7,265 bases of DNA, taken from the NCBI GenBank assembly GCA_016938795.1, contig JAFGTZ010000387.1, positions 1 to 7,265 on the forward strand, written 5' to 3'. A program made the translations under genes and the position numbers. The notes under the pieces are model-generated. The model was not told the DNA's origin, did not search any database, and saw only the letters and a program-made list of their open reading frames with translations. Positions 5,769 through 7,265 of this stretch are shown here, one piece after another. Source of the DNA: Chromatiaceae bacterium (GTDB taxonomy: Bacteria; Pseudomonadota; Gammaproteobacteria; Chromatiales; Chromatiaceae). Numbering within the stretch: position 1 is the stretch's first letter; the number at the start of each line of letters is the position of its first letter.

Positions 5769-6932
5769 ATGAGACAGCCTGCTTTGATTTGGCTGGCTTC
5801 GGGATTCTGTCTGATTCTGCTAGGCGCCGGACTGAACGGCTGCGATGGCTCGACCGCTTCGGTTGAGACCGAGACACCGCTAGGTGTGATTGCCTGGGCG
5901 CCCGTGCAACTTGCGACCGATGCCGAAGGCCGCCCCTTTCCGGGTGTGGTGCGCAGCGTGCAGCGCGTACCGCTGAGCTTCGAGGTCGGCGGGCGGATCG
6001 AGACCTTGTCGGTTGAGGTCGGCGAGCGCGTTACCGCCGGTCAGGTCTTGGCCCGCTTGGACAATACCAGCTACCGCCTGGCCTACGACGCACGCGCGGC
6101 CGCAGTTGACGAGGCCAGCGCCCAACTGCGCGAAGCCGAGCAAGAGTTTACACGCCAGCAGAATTTGCACGGACGCGCCTCGGCCTCGGAAGCGGCTCTG
6201 GACGCAGCCTTGGCGGCGCGCGCCACTGCCCAGGCGCGCCTGGCGGTGGCCGAAGCCGAGCGGCGCGGCGCCGAGAAAACACTGCGCGACACGCTGTTGC
6301 CCGCGCCCTATGCGGGCTGGATCGCGGCGCGCTGGGCCGAACCTCGGCAACAGGTGGGCGCAGGCGAAACGGTGCTGGAACTTCAGGGCGAGGCGTCGGG
6401 GTTTGAAGTCTTGGTGTCAATTCCCGAGACATTGGTGACACGGCTCGAACCTGGGGATCCGGCGCCGGTGCGGATTCCCGCCTGTCCGGAGACGAGACTG
6501 CGCGGCTGGATTGCTGAAATCGGAACCCCGGGCGATCACAACAGCGCCTTTCCCGTCACCCTGCGCTTGGCGCCTTCGGACTGTGCGCTCAAACCCGGGA
6601 TGACGGCGGAAGTCTTGCTTGCGGATCACCGGGCACTCACCAAAAACCCAATCAACCAGACCACGACCCGCATTCCGCTGACAGCCTTCCTGGCTGGGGC
6701 AGGCGAGACGCACTGTGCCTTTGTCTTCTTGCCCGACAGCCCGGACAGCGCACTGGGCGTGCTGGAAGCGCGTGAAATCCAGATTGACCGGCTCACGGCG
6801 GAGGGCGCCTTGGTGCGCGACGGACTCAAATCGGCCGAGATCATTGTTACCCGTGGACTGCCCTTCCTGCACGATGGGCAACGTGTGCGCCGGCTCGCTG
6901 TCGAGAGCCCCAACGGGTGGACCGCTCCGTGA
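5769..6932 (+). CDS. RND efflux periplasmic adaptor (membrane fusion protein), lipoprotein
   Basis: This 387-residue adaptor links an inner membrane RND pump to an outer membrane channel. The signal peptide ends in LNG-C25 and the next residue is D26; in E. coli, aspartate at +2 keeps lipoproteins in the inner membrane, where adaptors belong. The first lipoyl half spans about 62-98 (FEVGGRIETLSVEVGERVTAGQ region, ending GQVLARLD 91-98). An alpha-helical hairpin runs 103-172, rich in A, E, Q and R. The second lipoyl half is 176-206 (LPAPYAGWIAARWAEPRQQVGAGE region). A beta-barrel domain covers about 211-285 and a membrane-proximal domain about 300-380, with the DGQRV motif 369-373. Length is usual for the HlyD/AcrA-like family. 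Three periplasmic cysteines (C239, C272, C316) are uncommon in adaptors. The 3' end overlaps the pump gene by 4 bases (GTGA). Substrate is not predictable. Confidence 0.92.
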   Translation: MRQPALIWLASGFCLILLGAGLNGCDGSTASVETETPLGVIAWAPVQLATDAEGRPFPGVVRSVQRVPLSFEVGGRIETLSVEVGERVTAGQVLARLDNTSYRLAYDARAAAVDEASAQLREAEQEFTRQQNLHGRASASEAALDAALAARATAQARLAVAEAERRGAEKTLRDTLLPAPYAGWIAARWAEPRQQVGAGETVLELQGEASGFEVLVSIPETLVTRLEPGDPAPVRIPACPETRLRGWIAEIGTPGDHNSAFPVTLRLAPSDCALKPGMTAEVLLADHRALTKNPINQTTTRIPLTAFLAGAGETHCAFVFLPDSPDSALGVLEAREIQIDRLTAEGALVRDGLKSAEIIVTRGLPFLHDGQRVRRLAVESPNGWTAP

Positions 6933-7265
6933 ATCTGAGCGTCTGGGCCTACCGCTACCGCCCAGTGGTCGCGCTCATGCTGGTGGTGCTGATGGGTCAT
7001 GGCGTCATGAGCTATTTCGCCTTACCGGCGCGCGAGGATCCACAGATCACCGTGCGAGAGGCGGTCATCACCACCGAGTTCCCCGGCCTGTCCGCCGAGC
7101 GCATCGAGCGCCTGATCACCCGTCCCTTGGAGGATGCGGTGCGCCGGGTGCCAGAGGTCGAAGAGATTCGCTCGCTGTCCATGCCAGGGCGCTCGATCAT
7201 CCACGCCGAGCTCTATCCAACCCTGTTCGAACTCGACGCCATTTGGCAGGATCTGCGCAACCGCA
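6929..7265 (+). CDS. RND efflux transporter permease, N-terminal fragment cut by window edge
   Basis: A GTG start at 6929 overlaps the adaptor stop in the string GTGA, the usual arrangement for coupled RND genes. The 112 visible codons give a short cytoplasmic start (NLSVWAYRYRP), transmembrane helix 1 at about 13-31, then the start of the first periplasmic porter domain: REDPQITVREAVITTEFPG (35-53), SAERIERLITRPLED (55-69), VPEVEEIRS (74-82) and LDAIWQDLRNR (102-112). This pattern is typical of proton-driven AcrB-like pumps, especially the branch with REDP after helix 1. The proton-relay aspartates in helix 4 lie beyond the window, so function and the exact subfamily (drug or metal) cannot be checked. 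A purine-rich GGGTGGA about 7 bases upstream may be the ribosome binding site. The reading frame is open to the last base. Confidence 0.92.
   Translation, partial: MNLSVWAYRYRPVVALMLVVLMGHGVMSYFALPAREDPQITVREAVITTEFPGLSAERIERLITRPLEDAVRRVPEVEEIRSLSMPGRSIIHAELYPTLFELDAIWQDLRNR

Overview
The window is GC-rich and densely coded. It looks like a chromosomal segment of a Gram-negative proteobacterium: it has a CydDC cytochrome bd maturation system, two lipoproteins with Lol-type sorting residues, and a tripartite RND efflux operon. Base composition and the E. coli-like CydDC features suggest a gammaproteobacterium, perhaps a purple sulfur bacterium or relative. That placement is inference. No mobile element, CRISPR array, tRNA or rRNA was found.

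Left part (1-3516, minus strand): a two-gene operon, cydD then cydC, encodes the two halves of a heterodimeric ABC exporter with intact ATPase motifs in both subunits. The genes are 5 bases apart, and the cydC ribosome binding site lies inside the end of cydD. cydC runs off the left edge and is nearly complete (573 codons visible, no stop yet). Its last ~25 residues do not look like the usual end of this family.

Middle (3517-4810): a 191-base divergent intergenic region carries a candidate cydD promoter on the minus strand, an inverted repeat overlapping its likely start point, and a promoter and ribosome binding site for a rightward gene. That gene encodes a glycine-zipper/OmpA-domain lipoprotein predicted to sit in the outer membrane and hold peptidoglycan. 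A 425-base non-coding stretch follows. It is less GC-rich than the genes and holds a stem-loop just after the lipoprotein gene, a perfect 12-1-12 palindrome, a perfect 8-base inverted repeat, and a promoter with a consensus -35 box and a dyad between its -35 and -10 elements.

Right part (4811-7265, plus strand): a tightly packed operon encodes a MarR-family regulator, a small four-helix membrane protein of unknown function whose start overlaps the regulator gene by 14 bases, an inner-membrane-anchored periplasmic adaptor lipoprotein, and the first 112 codons of an RND transporter (4-base GTGA overlap with the adaptor gene). The regulator probably controls the operon from the dyad in its promoter, and adaptor and transporter would form an export pump. 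An outer membrane channel gene is not visible and may lie to the right. Most of the window is ordinary. The points most worth a second look are the unnamed four-helix protein inside the efflux operon and the layered inverted repeats in front of it.
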